NCBI RefSeq assembly: GCF_019207085.1
Contig: NZ_JAATOM010000005.1
Span: 62,001 to 126,000, forward strand
Direction: 5' to 3'
Origin: Variovorax sp. dw_308
GTDB lineage: Bacteria > Pseudomonadota > Gammaproteobacteria > Burkholderiales > Burkholderiaceae_C
DNA length: 64,000 bases
Shown here: piece after piece, positions 8,972 to 17,257 of the stretch
Numbering within the stretch: the stretch's first letter is position 1
Layout: every line of letters starts with the position of its first letter
Position numbers and translations under genes: made by a program
The notes under the pieces: model-generated
Seen by the model: the letters and a program-made list of their open reading frames with translations, nothing else
Told to the model about the DNA's origin: nothing
Database searches by the model: none

Positions 8972-9556
8972 ATGAAAAAACTCATGATTGCCGTCGGCGT
9001 TTCAGTCCTGCTCAGCGCTTGCGCGGGCGGCATGGGCGCGGGCAACACCGGCATGGCCGGCGCCACCGCCATGGCGAACCCGATGGTCGGCGGCGCAGCG
9101 ATGTATCCGACCAAGGACATCGTCGACAACGCCGTCAACTCGAAGGACCACACGACGCTGGTCGCCGCCGTCAAGGCCGCCGGCCTCGTCGACACGCTCA
9201 AGAGCCCGGGCCCCTTCACCGTGTTTGCGCCCACCAACGAAGCCTTCGCCGCGTTGCCGCCGGGCACCGTCGACACGCTGCTCAAGCCCGAGAACAAGTC
9301 AACGCTGACCAAGGTGCTGACCTATCACGTGGTGCCCGGCAAGATGGACGGCCCCGCCCTGATGAGCGCCATCGCGGCAGGCGGTGGCAAGGCCATGCTG
9401 AAGACCGCCAGCGGCGGCACGCTCACCGCGACGATGAGCGGCAGCAAGGTGATGGTGACCGACGCCAAGGGCGGCACCGCCACGGTGAGCATTGCCAACG
9501 TCTACCAGTCGAACGGCGTGATCCACGTCGTCGACAAGGTGCTGCTGCCGGGTTGA
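8972..9556 (+). CDS. Fasciclin (FAS1) domain lipoprotein
   Basis: A 194-residue envelope protein. The lipobox LLSAC places the lipidated cysteine at residue 17, and one FAS1 domain fills about residues 55-194. Its two conserved blocks are clear: FTVFAPTNEAFAALP (H1) and NGVIHVVDKVLLP (H2), with the central YHVVPG motif. FAS1 domains mediate adhesion or matrix contacts; the bacterial role is poorly known. The ATG at 8972 follows AGGAG, while a longer upstream extension lacks signal-peptide character and was rejected. It converges with the MATE gene. Confidence 0.92.
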   Translation: MKKLMIAVGVSVLLSACAGGMGAGNTGMAGATAMANPMVGGAAMYPTKDIVDNAVNSKDHTTLVAAVKAAGLVDTLKSPGPFTVFAPTNEAFAALPPGTVDTLLKPENKSTLTKVLTYHVVPGKMDGPALMSAIAAGGGKAMLKTASGGTLTATMSGSKVMVTDAKGGTATVSIANVYQSNGVIHVVDKVLLPG

Positions 9557-9581
9557 GCGGAGCGGGGGTTGCGCAGCTTCG

Positions 9582-11015
9582 CTATGCGTCGTCCGCGTTG
9601 GGCGGCATCAGCGCCGCCAGCGCGGACGCACTGCCAGCCTCCGGCACCGGCGCCGCGTCCAGTGACGCACCCGCGTCCTGCGCCGGCCCGAGACGCGCCG
9701 CCAGTCGGAACGCGACCACCATCGCGAGCGTGCCGAAGATGGCCGCACCCGCCGCCTGCCCCACCAGCACGCCGGCCGGCCCGTAGTGCGAACCGATCCA
9801 TGCGAAGGGAATGGTGCCGAGCGTGGCGCGTGCCCAGTTGAACCCGGTCGACAGCAGCGGCCGGCCGAGATTGTTGAACGCCGCGTTGGCCACGAACAGC
9901 GCGCCCACGAAGAAGAAGCCCGCGGCAATCCACGAGCAATACGCATGGATCAGCGCCGCCGCCGGGCCTTCGGCGGAGAAGGCCCACACGATCAGCGACT
10001 GCCCCAGCGCGAGCAACAGCCAGGCCGCGCCCACTGCAAAGACCATGAACAGCAAGCTGGCGCGCAACGCCACGCGCACGCGCCGGAATTGCCCCGCGCC
10101 AAGGTTCTGCGCAAGGATCGGCCCGACCGCGCCACTCAGCGAATACACCAGCCCGAAAGCGACCGGCGTCATGCGGTCGATGATGGCCTGCCCCGCGACC
10201 GCCGACGCGCCGAACTGCGCGATCGAGTGCGTCACGAAGGCCGCGCCGACGGGCGTTGCAAGGTTGGTCAGCACACCGGGGCCGGCCACGCCCATCAGCA
10301 ACCGCGCATCGGCACGCAGCCGCCCGGGATCGAAGCGCGCCAGCAGATGGTGCCGCACGACCACACCGCGCATGCCGACCGCCGCCAGCATGCAGCGCGA
10401 CACCACCGACGCGGTTGCCGCGCCCTCCACCCCCATGCCCAGGCCGAAGATCAGGATCGGATCGAGCACCGCGGTGGCGACTGCGGCACCGAGCGTCACC
10501 ATCATCGCGCGCCGCGCATCGCCCACGGAGCGCAGCAGGGCTGCGCAGGCCATGCCGACGCCGAGCAGGGGCATCGACATCACGGTGATCGCAAGGTAGC
10601 GGGCCGCATACCGCTCGGTATCACCTGTGGCGCCGAGCGCACGCAGCAGCGGGTGCAGGAACATCAGCGTGACGATGCCTACGCAAGCCGTGACCGCGAC
10701 CATCAGCACGAGGCTGGATGTCGCGATGCAGCGCGCATCGGCGCGACGGCCCGCACCGATCGCGCGCGCCACCACCGCCGTGATGCCGATGGTCACGCCG
10801 ATGCACACCGATGTATGAAAGAAACCGACGACGCCTGCAAAGCCGACGGCAGCGGCTATTTCCTTTTCGCCGAGACGCGAGATGTAGAACAGGTTGATCA
10901 GGTCGACGACGAAGACCGCGATGAGCCCGACTGCCGCGGTGGTCGACATGACGCAAACATGCTTTATCAACGACCCTGTAACGAAACGTGGTTTGTCGGT
11001 GTCGTGTGTGGTCAT
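9582..11015 (-). CDS. MATE family multidrug/Na+ antiporter
   Basis: A polytopic inner-membrane exporter of the MatE family, with two homologous six-helix halves. Typical features are the N-terminal FVDLINLFYISRLG-like helix (seen as VVDLINLFYISRLG), the repeat-internal GMGVEGAATAS, and the second-half pattern GASAVAGQAII. The chosen start gives 477 residues (MTTHDTDK). ATGs at 11027 and 11066 are in frame and would add 4 or 17 residues; none has a strong ribosome site. The neighbouring signalling gene is divergent with almost no gap, so promoters must overlap. Substrate unknown. Confidence 0.9.
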   Translation of the reverse strand: MTTHDTDKPRFVTGSLIKHVCVMSTTAAVGLIAVFVVDLINLFYISRLGEKEIAAAVGFAGVVGFFHTSVCIGVTIGITAVVARAIGAGRRADARCIATSSLVLMVAVTACVGIVTLMFLHPLLRALGATGDTERYAARYLAITVMSMPLLGVGMACAALLRSVGDARRAMMVTLGAAVATAVLDPILIFGLGMGVEGAATASVVSRCMLAAVGMRGVVVRHHLLARFDPGRLRADARLLMGVAGPGVLTNLATPVGAAFVTHSIAQFGASAVAGQAIIDRMTPVAFGLVYSLSGAVGPILAQNLGAGQFRRVRVALRASLLFMVFAVGAAWLLLALGQSLIVWAFSAEGPAAALIHAYCSWIAAGFFFVGALFVANAAFNNLGRPLLSTGFNWARATLGTIPFAWIGSHYGPAGVLVGQAAGAAIFGTLAMVVAFRLAARLGPAQDAGASLDAAPVPEAGSASALAALMPPNADDA

Positions 11016-11066
11016 GGGGCGAGCCATTTTGCGTGCGGGCGAGGTGCTCACTATCATCGCGCGCAC

Positions 11067-12182
11067 ATGTTCTTTCCCCTACTTTTGAAGCGGCTGCGCA
11101 TCGTTCACCTCGAGCCATCGGAGACAGACCACCAGCAGATGTGCGACGCCCTCGGACTCAACCAATCGAGTCCGCTGATCGAGCGCGTGGAGACGCTGGA
11201 ACGCTTCAGGCAACGGCTGATCGACGCGCCATGCGACGTGGTCGTGTCCGCCTATCGCCTCGATGGCTTCAGCGCGATGGATGCCTGGGAAGTCCTGCTG
11301 GGCACGCCCGGACGGCAGCCCGTGTTCATCGTGTTGTCGCGTTCGGCGAGCGAGGCCGAGGCCATCGACGCGGTGCGGCGCGGCGCCTGCGATTTCGTGC
11401 GCAAGAACGCGCTGCCGCAACTGGCCCGCGTGATGGTGCGCGCGCTGGACGCGAGCCGCATCCGCACCACGAAGGAAGATTCGCAAGCCGAGCTGGCGGG
11501 CTCCGTCGAGCGATCGACAGAACTCAACGACGACCTTCGCAGGTGCATCGAGGAGGAGCGCCAGGCGATCGCGCGCGAGGTGCAGGACGACATCGGCGGT
11601 TCGCTCGCGGCGCTGAAGTCCGACCTCGGCTGGATCGGCCGGCAAGCGAAAGAGCCGGGCGTGCTCGACCATGTCAATGCCGCCACCGAGATGCTGCAAC
11701 ACGCCATCGGCGCCAGCCAGCGCATCGTGCAGGACCTGCGTCCGCCGGTGCTGGAGCGCGGCATCGTGGCGGCAGTCGATTGGCTGGCGGATTCATTCGA
11801 GCGCCGCACCGGCGTCAAGACCGCGTTCACGAGCACGCATGAAGTCATCCATGCACCGGAGGATGTGCAGCTCGTGGCCTATCGCACCGCGCAGGCGGCG
11901 CTGACCACCATTGCCAGGCATGCCGCGTGCAGCGAGGTGCGCATCGAGCTGTCGGATGGCGAGAACATGCTGACCCTGGAGATCACCGACAACGGCCGCG
12001 GGCTGACGCGGGCTGAACTCGAGAAGCCGCGGGCCTTCCACGGGCTGGGCGCACGCGCCCGCACCGTCGACGGCCGGCTGGACATCAGCAACGACGGCGG
12101 CGGCGCGGGGACGTCCATCATCCTCTCGGTGCCGCTGGCGCCGGTGGAAGGCAGCCTGAAGACCGCACGGCTGCAGACCTGA
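11067..12182 (+). CDS. Degenerate receiver/histidine-kinase-like signalling protein
   Basis: A soluble 371-residue protein with the layout REC (about 9-125), HisKA_3 (about 160-230), HATPase_c (about 265-357), the NarL-family kinase plan with an N-terminal receiver. Key residues are missing. The receiver aspartate position is Ala62 (VVSAYRL where VLSDY is usual), although Lys113 is kept. The HisKA_3 phospho-acceptor is Gln173 (AREVQDDIGG where ARELHDELG is usual). In the N box the Glu and Asn are Ala277 and Thr281 (QAALTTIARHA). The G1 box ITDNGRG remains. It therefore probably acts as a pseudokinase or binding adaptor, which is inference. A 9-bp inverted repeat follows the stop. Confidence 0.88.
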   Translation: MFFPLLLKRLRIVHLEPSETDHQQMCDALGLNQSSPLIERVETLERFRQRLIDAPCDVVVSAYRLDGFSAMDAWEVLLGTPGRQPVFIVLSRSASEAEAIDAVRRGACDFVRKNALPQLARVMVRALDASRIRTTKEDSQAELAGSVERSTELNDDLRRCIEEERQAIAREVQDDIGGSLAALKSDLGWIGRQAKEPGVLDHVNAATEMLQHAIGASQRIVQDLRPPVLERGIVAAVDWLADSFERRTGVKTAFTSTHEVIHAPEDVQLVAYRTAQAALTTIARHAACSEVRIELSDGENMLTLEITDNGRGLTRAELEKPRAFHGLGARARTVDGRLDISNDGGGAGTSIILSVPLAPVEGSLKTARLQT

Positions 12183-12191
12183 GGGAGTCGT

Positions 12192-12223
12192 CCGGCAAAT
12201 AGCCGCACACAGCCATTTGCCGG
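12192..12223 (+). terminator. Inverted repeat after the pseudokinase gene
   Basis: A perfect 9-bp repeat, CCGGCAAAT (12192-12200) and ATTTGCCGG (12215-12223), with a 14-base loop, starts 10 bases after the stop codon. There is no T run after it, so it could be a weak or Rho-assisted terminator or an mRNA-stabilising hairpin. Confidence 0.4.
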
Positions 12224-12372
12224 CCCCCACCCGGCCGAACGATCGACCCCGCGCATCGCCCCATCCCTCCCATCCGCGAGGGAGCAAAGCGGCGTGCACG
12301 GCCTGTCGCGGATGGACCGCGGCACTTCATTTGGCCGAGAATTCAATTTCTTACAAATGGAGTGCCGACAAC

Positions 12373-13293
12373 ATGAACCCGAGGACGATCCCTTTTCCCG
12401 CGCTGGCCTTGACGGCCGCCGTTGCGCTGCTTGCCGCGGGCTGCTCATCCACCGCCAACAAATCTGCGGATTCGGGCGCGCCAGCGCAAGCCACTGCAGC
12501 GCCGCCCGCGCCGCCTCCCAAGCCCATGATCGAGGGGATGGGCTACGACGAGTTGGCCGGCGTGCTGGGCGATGGCGCAGGCAAGGGCCTCAAGCAGGAT
12601 CTCGTCGGCAAGACCGTCACGCTGTCGCTGTCGAAGCCCAGCGGGCGCGGCGCACCGGCGGGCACCTACGTGGTGAGCGATGGTGACTCGACCTACTTCC
12701 GCTGCCGCGCCGTCGGCGGAGGCTTCAGCGGCGGCGAGGTGGTGACAAAGATTCGCGACTACCGCTACGTCGCCAAGCCGCTGCAACGCATCGTCGACCT
12801 CGACCGATGCGCCGTGGCCGCCTCGGCCGAACCGGCGCGGCCGGCTGCGGCCGCGACAACTGCGGCTGCTGCACCCGCGGCATCCAGCGGCGGCGCAGGC
12901 ACCGTCGGCGCCGGCAAGCCCGGCATGGATGCGCGCGGCAATGTCGTCGACTCCTCCAAGGTCGAGGCCGGCAGCGGCCGCACCGTGAAGGGCCTCAACG
13001 ACTACGAGGGCGAGATCACCGGCAACCCCGGACCTGGCAGCAAGTTCACACGCTTGCAGATCGGCATGCCGACGCGGCAAGTGACTGACCTGATCGGCCC
13101 GCCCACGGACCAAGGCGTCTACGTGACCGGCAAGGCCTTCATCCCGTTCTACTTCGGCAGCGACCGCCACCGCTACGAGATGACCTACAAGGGCCAAGGT
13201 CGCCTGGTGTTCGCCGGCGGCGGCATGGGCGATTACTCGAGCGGCAACCTGATCTGGATCATCCATAACCCGAACGAAGCCGGGTACCGCTGA
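12373..13293 (+). CDS. Hypothetical lipoprotein with BamE/OmlA-like C-terminal motif
   Basis: A 306-residue lipoprotein: the lipobox is LLAAGC (Cys24). After a Pro/Ala linker comes an uncharacterised domain (about 50-150), then an Ala-rich linker (about 155-180) and a C-terminal segment with FTRLQIGMPTRQVTDLIGPP. This last piece resembles the start of the BamE/SmpA-OmlA fold, where 'IGM..xxV..LLGxP' is typical. The ATG at 12373 begins a normal signal peptide, unlike the longer upstream frame. No function can be assigned beyond outer-envelope location. It converges with a 45-residue lipoprotein 6 bases away. Confidence 0.82.
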   Translation: MNPRTIPFPALALTAAVALLAAGCSSTANKSADSGAPAQATAAPPAPPPKPMIEGMGYDELAGVLGDGAGKGLKQDLVGKTVTLSLSKPSGRGAPAGTYVVSDGDSTYFRCRAVGGGFSGGEVVTKIRDYRYVAKPLQRIVDLDRCAVAASAEPARPAAAATTAAAAPAASSGGAGTVGAGKPGMDARGNVVDSSKVEAGSGRTVKGLNDYEGEITGNPGPGSKFTRLQIGMPTRQVTDLIGPPTDQGVYVTGKAFIPFYFGSDRHRYEMTYKGQGRLVFAGGGMGDYSSGNLIWIIHNPNEAGYR

Positions 13294-13299
13294 ACAGGG

Positions 13300-13437
13300 T
13301 CAGTACGCGTTCTGGTAGCGCTCCACCTGGCAGTCGAAGGAGCCGGGGTTGGTCTGGCAGACCCCATAGCCGCCGGGCGGTGGGGTGCCGCAGCCGGCGA
13401 GCACGCACAGGAGCATTGCGCTTATCCACTTGACCAT
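13300..13437 (-). CDS. Very small lipoprotein (45 residues)
   Basis: A 45-residue protein, MVKWISAMLLCVLAGCGTPP at its start, with a lipobox LAGC (Cys16) and a short mature tail holding two further cysteines and a Tyr/Asn/Gln-rich end. A near-perfect ribosome site GGAGG sits 5 bases before the ATG, which supports translation. Function unknown; such small lipoproteins often resemble entericidin-type or envelope-stress peptides, but no family was recognised. Confidence 0.65.
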   Translation of the reverse strand: MVKWISAMLLCVLAGCGTPPPGGYGVCQTNPGSFDCQVERYQNAY

Positions 13438-13511
13438 GAATCCTCCGCCGGCAAAGTTGCCTTGCGACTGTACCGGCAGTGCGATGCAAGTGCGGATGAT
13501 TTCTTCTGGAT

Positions 13512-13528
13512 GGCAAAGCCACATCGAC
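13512..13528. repeat. 17-bp sequence shared with 22082-22098 (inverted)
   Basis: GTCGATGTGGCTTTGCC is present on the minus strand here and on the plus strand at 22082-22098, both times outside genes. Two copies are too few to call a repeat family. Confidence 0.35.
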
Positions 13529-13618
13529 CTGAGACGCCGGACCTCCACTGATTTGGGGATGGGCTCTTCCGCGCGGCGCCGATAGAGTCGATCGAGTCGT
13601 CGCAAAGGAATCTGGCCC

Positions 13619-16600
13619 ATGACCACCGAAGCCGAATCCGCGCCCACCAAGGCAAGAGTCGCCGCAGCGGCAGCGCCACGCGAGACCGCCGATGCAGCAC
13701 GGGCGGACCGGGAGGGCCGCGCGTTGCGGATGGCCGAGGCGCTGGACATCGAGAGACGCGTGCTCGATCGCGAGCATCCGGTGCACGCCACGGTGGCCTT
13801 CGAGCAAATGCGCAACGCGCTGCCGACGGGCGACGATGCACCGCCTCGGGCAAGGGGTACGGTCGGGCTCGCCTTGTCGGGTGGCGGCATTCGCAGCGCG
13901 ACCTTCGGACTGGGCGTGCTGCAGGCGCTGGCCGCCCGCGGAAAGCTCGGTGCCTTCGACTACCTCTCCACCGTCTCCGGCGGCGGCTACATCGGCAGTT
14001 GGCTCAGCGCCTGGATCCATCGCGCCGGCCTGGCCGAGGTGCAGGCGCAACTCGGCGAATTCGGCAGCGTCAACAGCAAGGGATCGCCGACGTCGGCCGA
14101 GCCCGGCGAGGTGAGCTGGCTGCGCCGCTACAGCAACTACCTCGCGCCGCGCACGGGCCTCCTGTCGTACGACACGCTGACCTTGATCACGACCTGGTTG
14201 CGCAACGTCACACTGAACGCGGTGGTGCTGGTCGGCTTTCTCTGCGCGGTGCTGGCCCTGCCCTTCCTGCTGCTGGCGCTGATGCGCTTCGGCGAGGCCA
14301 ACTACGTCAACTTCGGCTTCGCGGCGGCATGGTGGGGCATCGTCTTCTTCAGCATGATCGGCTACAACCTCTGGCAGCAGAGCATGCGGTCCAAGCGCAA
14401 GCGCAACTGGGTGATCTCCACGCCGGGCGTGGTGTCGACGGTGGTGCTGCCCGGCGTGATGACCTGTTGTTGCGCCGCGATCTGGCTGGGCGATCCGGCG
14501 CAACAGACGATGCCGATCAACCTCAATGCCGGCGCGATCGTCGCCAGCCTGCTGGCGCTCATGTTCCTGGGCTGGGCGCTGGCGGAAATCCTGCTCAAGC
14601 CGAAGACTGTCCAGCTGAGCCGGTCTGAATTCTGGGTGATGTCGGGCGCCGGCGTGGTGGGTTTCGCGGCCGGGGCGCTGGCGCTCGCGGGGCTCTATCT
14701 CGGCTGGCGCGCGCTGCTTGCCAACAACACGGTGAACCAGGCCGAGATCCTCTTGCTGCTGCTGGGCCCGCCCAGCCTGGTGTTCGCCTTCGCCGTGGCC
14801 ACGACGGTCTTCACCGGCATGGTCGGCCGTGCGTACTTCGAGCGCAGCCGGGAATGGTGGAGCCGGCTCAATGCGTGGCTGCTGTCCTTCGGCACCGCCT
14901 GGGCCATATGGATCGGCCTGGCATTCTTCTCATTGCCGCTGCTCGTGTGGATGCATTCGCAGATCGGCAACTGGGTGGCGCTGCTGGGCACCGGCTGGAT
15001 CGGCAGCCTGCTCGCGTCCGTCCTGTTCAAGAAGCCAGAGACCAAGTCGAAGCAGTTCGCACTGAAAGTCGACAGCATCCTCAACATCGCGGCCGGGATC
15101 TTCATCGTGGGATTGCTGGTGGTGCTTTCGGCGCTGGTGGCGCAAGGATTCCTGCTGCTGTCGGACCAGCAGCCCGACGTGTCCCGGCTGCCGTTCGAGG
15201 CCGCGAAGGCCGCCTATGAAGTCACGGATGCAGGGCAGCAACTGGCCTACACCGTGGTCGCGAAGCCCGAACCGAGTCACTCGCTCGCGGTGACGACGCA
15301 GGCCTACCTGGCGGCCTTCTACGACATCCGGAGGACCCCGCTGCGGCTGCCATTCATGGTCGATGGAGTGGATGTCGAACTGACCGTGCCGGCAGCCACG
15401 TTGCTGTGCCTGGTCTTGCTCGTCCTGCTGTTCGGATGGCGCGTGGACGTCAACAAGTTCTCGCTGCACAACATGTACAAGAACCGGCTCATCCGCTGCT
15501 ACCTGGGCGCGAGCAACCAGAGCGTGCGCAACGAGCAGCCCTTCACCGGACTGGACGATGCGGACGACCTGCCGCTGTCGACGCTGGGCGGCGCGGTGGA
15601 CAAGTTCGAGCCGATGACGACCACCGTGCCCGCCCAGCGCCCGATGCAGATCATCAATGCCACGCTGAACCTCACGCAGGGCAACAACCTCGCGTGGCAG
15701 GAGCGCAAGGCCGCGTCGTTCAGCTTCACGCCCGTCCTGTGCGGCTTCTCGCTGGAACGCACGCAAGGCGATTCCACGGCCATGGACAACCGGGCCAGCG
15801 GGGAGATCCCCGGCTACCGGCTCACGGTGGACTACGGCGTGCGCAAGCACGAGGATCCGGACGACGAGGAAAAGGGCTTCACCCTCGGCATGGCGCTGGC
15901 CACCTCCGGTGCGGCGCTGAGCCCGAACATGGGCCATGCCAGCCGGCCAGTCCGGGCCTTCGTGCTGACGCTGTTCAACGTGCGCCTGGGCCGCTGGAGC
16001 GCCAACCCGGCCGGCGACAAATGGCACAAGCCGAGCCCCGCCTTCGGCCTGGTGCCGCTGCTGCAGGAGCTGTTCGGCTACAGCAACGAGCGCAGCAACT
16101 TCGTCTACCTCTCGGACGGCGGGCACTTCGACAACCTCGGCATCTACGAGCTGGTGCGCCGCCGCTGCGGGACCATCTTCGCGGTGGACGCGGGCGCGGA
16201 TCCGGAACGCAAGATGGACGACCTGGCGGAGACCATTCGCAAGTGCCGCATCGACCTCGGCGTCGAGATCGAGATGCCCGAACTGCCATGGCTGCAAGCC
16301 AACGAGAACGGGCTGGCGCAACAGGGCTACGCACGGGGCGTCATCCGCTATGACCTCGACGATCGAGACCAGGACGGCATGCTGATTCTTCTCAAGCCGA
16401 CCCTGACGCGCGCACGCACCGAGCCCGTGGACGTCCTCAACTACGCGCGCCTGAATCCGCCCTTCCCGCAACAGACCACCGCGGACCAGTTCTTCGACGA
16501 GAGCCAGTTCGAGAGCTACCGGCGCCTGGGCCTCGGCATCGCCGAGGAATGCCTGACGCAGTACGGCGGACGGCTCCTGAATCTGACCGATGGCCTGCCC

Positions 16601-17212
16601 GCCGCCCCGCCGGAGCAGCTCGGCGAGGGGCCGGCCTGGTCAACCCGCTTCGTCGGGTTCCTGGCCACGCTCCTCGGGCGCCCGCGCAAGCCGTTCCCGC
16701 CACGGGATGGCGTGCTGGCGGACATGCATGTCGGCTTCCTGTTCATGATGTCCGCGGGGTTCATCCTGTTCTACGTGTTCGACGCGTACGTCCTGGGCAT
16801 GTCCAGCCACGGGTGCCACACGCTCGCGGGATGCCAGGCCTCCCTGCAAGAGCTCGTTGCCGCCAGCCGGGCATCGCCAAAATGGTTCCTCGCCCGCGCC
16901 TTTGCCGACGATGTGTTCGTGCTGATCTACTCCGCCACGCTGATCAGCGGCTACCTGGTGGCGCTGGCGCATGCGCGCCGCACACGACTGTGGCTGGGCT
17001 TGCTGTTCCTGCTGGTGCTGCTGGGTGCCGGCGCCGACCTGACGGAGAACGCCGTGCAGATGAGCTGGACCCAGGAGACGACGCCCTCGGCTTTGTCACC
17101 CGACCTTGCGCCGGTGACCCTGGCCAAGTTCGTGCTGGTGTCGGTGGCATTGGTGATCCTGTTCGTCATGGAGCTCTGGATCGTGCCGGTGCTTCGGCGC
17201 AGATGGAGATAG
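13619..17212 (+). CDS. Large membrane-embedded patatin-like phospholipase
   Basis: A 1197-residue protein with patatin parts at both ends of a membrane block. Residues 82-130 hold the oxyanion loop LALSGGGIRSATFG and the nucleophile region LSTVSGGGYIGSW (Ser120). About ten hydrophobic helices follow (residues 200-610). The patatin fold then resumes and carries the dyad Asp833 in LSDGGHFDNLGIYELVRR. Four more helices end the protein. The separation of Ser and Asp by about 713 residues is far beyond ordinary patatins. The motif before Ser120 has Thr where Gly is usual. Likely a lipid acyl hydrolase of the inner membrane; substrate unknown. AAAGGAA precedes the ATG. Confidence 0.9.
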   Translation: MTTEAESAPTKARVAAAAAPRETADAARADREGRALRMAEALDIERRVLDREHPVHATVAFEQMRNALPTGDDAPPRARGTVGLALSGGGIRSATFGLGVLQALAARGKLGAFDYLSTVSGGGYIGSWLSAWIHRAGLAEVQAQLGEFGSVNSKGSPTSAEPGEVSWLRRYSNYLAPRTGLLSYDTLTLITTWLRNVTLNAVVLVGFLCAVLALPFLLLALMRFGEANYVNFGFAAAWWGIVFFSMIGYNLWQQSMRSKRKRNWVISTPGVVSTVVLPGVMTCCCAAIWLGDPAQQTMPINLNAGAIVASLLALMFLGWALAEILLKPKTVQLSRSEFWVMSGAGVVGFAAGALALAGLYLGWRALLANNTVNQAEILLLLLGPPSLVFAFAVATTVFTGMVGRAYFERSREWWSRLNAWLLSFGTAWAIWIGLAFFSLPLLVWMHSQIGNWVALLGTGWIGSLLASVLFKKPETKSKQFALKVDSILNIAAGIFIVGLLVVLSALVAQGFLLLSDQQPDVSRLPFEAAKAAYEVTDAGQQLAYTVVAKPEPSHSLAVTTQAYLAAFYDIRRTPLRLPFMVDGVDVELTVPAATLLCLVLLVLLFGWRVDVNKFSLHNMYKNRLIRCYLGASNQSVRNEQPFTGLDDADDLPLSTLGGAVDKFEPMTTTVPAQRPMQIINATLNLTQGNNLAWQERKAASFSFTPVLCGFSLERTQGDSTAMDNRASGEIPGYRLTVDYGVRKHEDPDDEEKGFTLGMALATSGAALSPNMGHASRPVRAFVLTLFNVRLGRWSANPAGDKWHKPSPAFGLVPLLQELFGYSNERSNFVYLSDGGHFDNLGIYELVRRRCGTIFAVDAGADPERKMDDLAETIRKCRIDLGVEIEMPELPWLQANENGLAQQGYARGVIRYDLDDRDQDGMLILLKPTLTRARTEPVDVLNYARLNPPFPQQTTADQFFDESQFESYRRLGLGIAEECLTQYGGRLLNLTDGLPAAPPEQLGEGPAWSTRFVGFLATLLGRPRKPFPPRDGVLADMHVGFLFMMSAGFILFYVFDAYVLGMSSHGCHTLAGCQASLQELVAASRASPKWFLARAFADDVFVLIYSATLISGYLVALAHARRTRLWLGLLFLLVLLGAGADLTENAVQMSWTQETTPSALSPDLAPVTLAKFVLVSVALVILFVMELWIVPVLRRRWR

Positions 17213-17257
17213 CGCCCGCCGTTGCCATGCGCGTGGCGCGCGGATGGCGCAACAGGA

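Noticed and set aside
9786..11066. A long 5' extension of the pseudokinase gene overlapping the MATE gene
   Set aside because: The extension is a shadow of the MATE gene; the receiver domain starts right after the ATG at 11067.
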